Source: Candidatus Zhuqueibacterota bacterium (GTDB lineage Bacteria; KSB1; UBA2214). Taken from it: a stretch of 8,042 nucleotides of DNA. A program made the translations under genes and the position numbers. The DNA lies in NCBI GenBank assembly GCA_022706175.1, contig JAKJDB010000100.1, forward strand, positions 1 through 8,042, read 5' to 3'. Under the pieces are notes generated by a model. It made no database searches and was not told where the DNA came from. It worked only from the letters and a program-made list of their open reading frames with translations. This document shows positions 5,391-8,042 of the stretch, in pieces; positions within the stretch are counted from its first letter, which is position 1, and the number at the start of each line of letters is the position of its first letter.

Positions 5391-8042
5391 CTAGTCGATT
5401 CTGGAAATTTTCACGGTTCCTGCCGGCTTTCCGTTCGCAATATGCACTGCCAGCGTTCCCGGCTCATAGACCGTCACATCCGCCGGCCGGCCGTTGTACG
5501 TCGCCCGATAGGCATAATGGGGATTCATGCACACCAGGATTGTGGAGCGGCCGGCCGGCCGTTCGCTGTAATTCATCAGATGGAGGATCAGTTCACTATT
5601 ATCCTGGTTAAAAGTCTTTTTGTCGACCCACAGATCATACCCCGTGGTGACATGGCCTGTCCGGTAGTACGAGGAAAACCAGGAGAGCACCGGGGCGGAG
5701 AGCGCGCCGAATTGATGCCAGCCGGCGCCGCGGCCGGTCTCGATGATAAAATGCTCCATGCAGTGGTAAGAGTTTTCCACCTCTTTTTTCCACACCTCCA
5801 AACCCGTGTGCGCGATTCTGCGCGCCAGCTCCGCTTCATCGAGATCGAGCAGCCGTTTCCAGAAGAACCACTGATGCGGCATCCAGACGGTGCCGTTCCA
5901 ATAGCCATCCTTGCGGTAATAGCCGGCGGACTGGTCCACAGCGCTCAATCCGATCCAGGACCATATTTCGCCTTCGCTGCGCAAGTGGTGAAGAATGCGC
6001 CGGCTCTGATCGTCCGTGCAGATGCCGGCGACCAGCGGGTAGCAGCCGTCCAAGCCTTTGTTGAGATTTTCTCCTGTTTCGGTGCGAAGCAGGCGGATGG
6101 GCTGGCCGGTTTCGTCGTGAACCACGTAGCCGAAATAACCGGCCTCCTCATCCCAGGCATTTTTCTGAATCGCTGCGCTGAACATGCGAATGTCCTGCTC
6201 ATAGCTGCGCACATCGTCTTTCAGGTTCAAGGCCTGGGCCGCCATTTTGAGAATTTTCGCGCTGCGTATGCAGTGGGAAGTGCTGACCATGGGCGCCACC
6301 GTGGCCTCCAGGCGCTCGGCGTGCACATACTTTTGCGGCGGATAGTCATCCCAGCCGCCGGAGTTGTAGAAATAATCCCAGGTTTTGGTCAGGTTCGATT
6401 TCAATGTCCGCGTGGTGGAGCTGCCGCTGTGGCCGGCCATGAAGAGATAATATTGTTTCAGACGCGGGTAGAAATTGCGCAAAAGCTCTGTGGATTGCGT
6501 GCGGTTCCACAGATCGAGGAACAGGGACATTTGCACCGGCACTGGCGAGCCGTGATGGATAAAGGCGGACTGGCTGCCCGGCGGCGTCGTGTAGGCGTTC
6601 AGATTTTCAATGGCGCGCCGGGTGTCCAGCTCCAGCAATCCCAGTCCGATAAAGCCGGAATCCCAGGTGTACAGACAGTCCCACCAGCGGCCGGGGGCGC
6701 TGTGCCTGATGTAGCTTTTTTGCGTATACACCGGATAGACCACATTGGTCAGCAGCGTGGCGGCCATGCGCTCCTGACTGAAAACGTATCGATCGCCGTC
6801 GCTGCCGGAGGAAAGATCGGCGAGCCTCATCCGGTTTTCCTCATAAATTTTCTCAAAGGATTCCATCTTTTCGGCGTAGCGGGTTATCTGAGCTTCAACC
6901 TCCGCTTTCGTACCGGTGCAGACGACGCTGTATAGAGTTTTCTTTGAATGGGGGGTCAGGCGGATGGGACGAATAAAAACGTTGGTGAAGTGGCCTTTTC
7001 CCTCACCGTAAAATTTGGTCAGCACATGGTCGTTGGCCATGCGACGGAAAAAAATATCCAGATCGCGGCAGAAAAATTCCCGCACCTGAACGTCAGCGCT
7101 GAACCAGAGCAGCCCATAGTAGTGGTCGATGTCTTTATACTTGAGCACCAGGCTGTTGGGCGCCGGTCCTTTCTGAATATCCGGGATCGGGTCCCACTGG
7201 ATCGTAACAAAGCGGACGTCGCCGGCCGCTGTGCGGGGCGTGAGACAAAAGCCATCCATCTCGATGGACCGGCCGCCGAGCGAGGTGAAGGAGAGCACAT
7301 GCTTTCCTTCGTTCACCGCTCCCACCGGCACCTGAACGGTGGTCAAAGAATCCGCGCCCGGGCAGATCACTCGGCCCTGAAAGACGCCATCCATCTGCAG
7401 GGTCAGCGATTCTCCTTTTTTCATGCGATAGCGCAGAATCAACACCGCGTCGCTGCAGCTTTGGTCTACGGTAACGGTGTAGCGAACCTGATCCCCCGCA
7501 TGACGGCCGAAGCCCTGTCCCACGCCCGAACCGCCGACAAAACCGTGATCCCTGACCTCTTTGTACCATTGGCCGTCATACACCAGTGTTTTCTGCGGCT
7601 CATGGTCCTGGGTGTTGATCCGGTCATAGTCAATCGCACGAATCCAGTTGATCCGGCCGGCAGCCTGAACCACCGCCGGATGAATCGGTGTGTCCGGCTG
7701 ATAGGGCTTGAGGGAAGGGAAATGCAGCGAGGCCATCAGATGGAGCACGATGCTCTGCTCTTCCGCGGTCTGATTCACGCAGTCCATGCGGACCAGCCGG
7801 GCCTGATCATCGAGAGAGGAATAAGAGATGTCCGCATAAACCTGGTCTTTCCATTCCAGTTCATGACGAAAGGAAAAGTAGCGCAGATCGGGCGAAGCTT
7901 CCCAGGGATGAAAGCCGGACTCAAAAAAAACGTTGGGCACGTCGACCTTGCGGCGGTAAAAGCCGGGGAACACGCTGAGGTCGAAGCGAATGCCTTTTTG
8001 CGCATTTGGGATATGGGAGAGGCCGATGTATTTTTTAGTATA
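5391..8042 (-). CDS. GH63-like (alpha/alpha)6 glycoside hydrolase with an inserted CBM6/35-like domain (5' end outside window)
   Basis: Probable inverting exo-glycosidase acting on an oligosaccharide; the substrate is not readable from sequence. The frame is open from the window edge (883 residues, first codon TAT at 8042), so the true start and any signal peptide lie outside; GTG 7973 is an internal codon. Residues about 1-150 and 270-380 form an N-terminal beta-sandwich. Between them, about 155-268 resembles a CBM6/CBM35 sandwich (DHGFVGGSGVG, GDQVRYTVTV, SLTLQMDG, GKHVLSF, IEMDGFCL). The toroid spans about 418-808, with YTWDSGFIGLGL (459), GGWDDYPPQ (562), YWNGTVWMPHQW (714), EHFIIETGRGAGWHQFG (763) and SWFSSYY (787). 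By analogy with GH63 and mannosylglycerate-hydrolase-type enzymes, D565 would be the general acid and E763 the general base. A small beta domain closes the C-terminus (about 815-883). GH37- or GH78-like membership cannot be excluded. The regulator follows 66 bp downstream. Confidence 0.85.
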   Translation of the reverse strand, partial: YTKKYIGLSHIPNAQKGIRFDLSVFPGFYRRKVDVPNVFFESGFHPWEASPDLRYFSFRHELEWKDQVYADISYSSLDDQARLVRMDCVNQTAEEQSIVLHLMASLHFPSLKPYQPDTPIHPAVVQAAGRINWIRAIDYDRINTQDHEPQKTLVYDGQWYKEVRDHGFVGGSGVGQGFGRHAGDQVRYTVTVDQSCSDAVLILRYRMKKGESLTLQMDGVFQGRVICPGADSLTTVQVPVGAVNEGKHVLSFTSLGGRSIEMDGFCLTPRTAAGDVRFVTIQWDPIPDIQKGPAPNSLVLKYKDIDHYYGLLWFSADVQVREFFCRDLDIFFRRMANDHVLTKFYGEGKGHFTNVFIRPIRLTPHSKKTLYSVVCTGTKAEVEAQITRYAEKMESFEKIYEENRMRLADLSSGSDGDRYVFSQERMAATLLTNVVYPVYTQKSYIRHSAPGRWWDCLYTWDSGFIGLGLLELDTRRAIENLNAYTTPPGSQSAFIHHGSPVPVQMSLFLDLWNRTQSTELLRNFYPRLKQYYLFMAGHSGSSTTRTLKSNLTKTWDYFYNSGGWDDYPPQKYVHAERLEATVAPMVSTSHCIRSAKILKMAAQALNLKDDVRSYEQDIRMFSAAIQKNAWDEEAGYFGYVVHDETGQPIRLLRTETGENLNKGLDGCYPLVAGICTDDQSRRILHHLRSEGEIWSWIGLSAVDQSAGYYRKDGYWNGTVWMPHQWFFWKRLLDLDEAELARRIAHTGLEVWKKEVENSYHCMEHFIIETGRGAGWHQFGALSAPVLSWFSSYYRTGHVTTGYDLWVDKKTFNQDNSELILHLMNYSERPAGRSTILVCMNPHYAYRATYNGRPADVTVYEPGTLAVHIANGKPAGTVKISRID

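Noticed and set aside
5292..6935. A 547-codon open frame on the plus strand across the glycosidase C-terminal half
   Set aside because: It lies antisense to a gene with clear glycosidase motifs. Its translation has no recognisable domain and an arginine/histidine/valine/alanine-rich composition typical of reverse-strand shadows in GC-rich genes.
5391..7973. GTG at 7973 as the start of the glycosidase
   Set aside because: The frame continues upstream to 8042 without a stop, the extra residues (YIGLSHIPNAQKGIRFDLS) read as real protein, and no ribosome site precedes 7973. The gene is treated as 5' partial.
7775..8005. A minus-strand ATG-started frame near the right edge in another phase
   Set aside because: It overlaps the glycosidase, which is open to the window edge in its own frame. 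The translation is Ser/Ala/Arg-rich with no domain.

Overview
The window carries three genes, all transcribed leftwards (minus strand). In transcription order they are a glycoside hydrolase that enters from the right edge (8042 to 5391), a complete hybrid two-component system sensor-regulator (5324 to 1197), and the N-terminal third of a TonB-dependent outer-membrane receptor that runs off the left edge (970 to 1). Almost all the sequence is coding. The two gaps are 66 bp (5325-5390) and 226 bp (971-1196), and the long open frames on the plus strand are antisense shadows of the real genes. There are no RNA genes, insertion sequences, CRISPR arrays or other mobile elements that I can see.

Together the genes look like part of a glycan-utilisation locus in a Gram-negative heterotroph. 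The receptor would import an oligosaccharide, the periplasmic double propeller of the regulator would sense a sugar ligand, and the GH63-like (alpha/alpha)6 enzyme would cleave glycosidic bonds. The hybrid regulator (propeller, Y_Y_Y, histidine kinase, receiver and AraC-type HTH in one chain) is typical of Bacteroidota and relatives in the FCB group. The GC content looks moderately high (mid-50s by eye). The receptor has a good GGAGGA Shine-Dalgarno, and I see no Bacteroidota-type promoter, so a non-Bacteroidota FCB lineage (Calditrichota or KSB1-like) is possible. That taxonomic guess is weak.

The most interesting non-coding signal is upstream of the receptor. Two 17-bp direct repeats (1085-1101 and 1106-1122, 15 of 17 identical) are separated by 4 bp, giving a 21-bp period. 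This matches the half-site geometry of classical AraC operators. The proximal copy overlaps the -35 position of a candidate promoter whose -10 is TATATT (1059-1064). The adjacent regulator ends in an AraC-type DNA-binding domain, so this is a concrete candidate for its operator. No complete polysaccharide utilisation locus is visible: a SusD-like partner and further enzymes, if present, lie outside the window.
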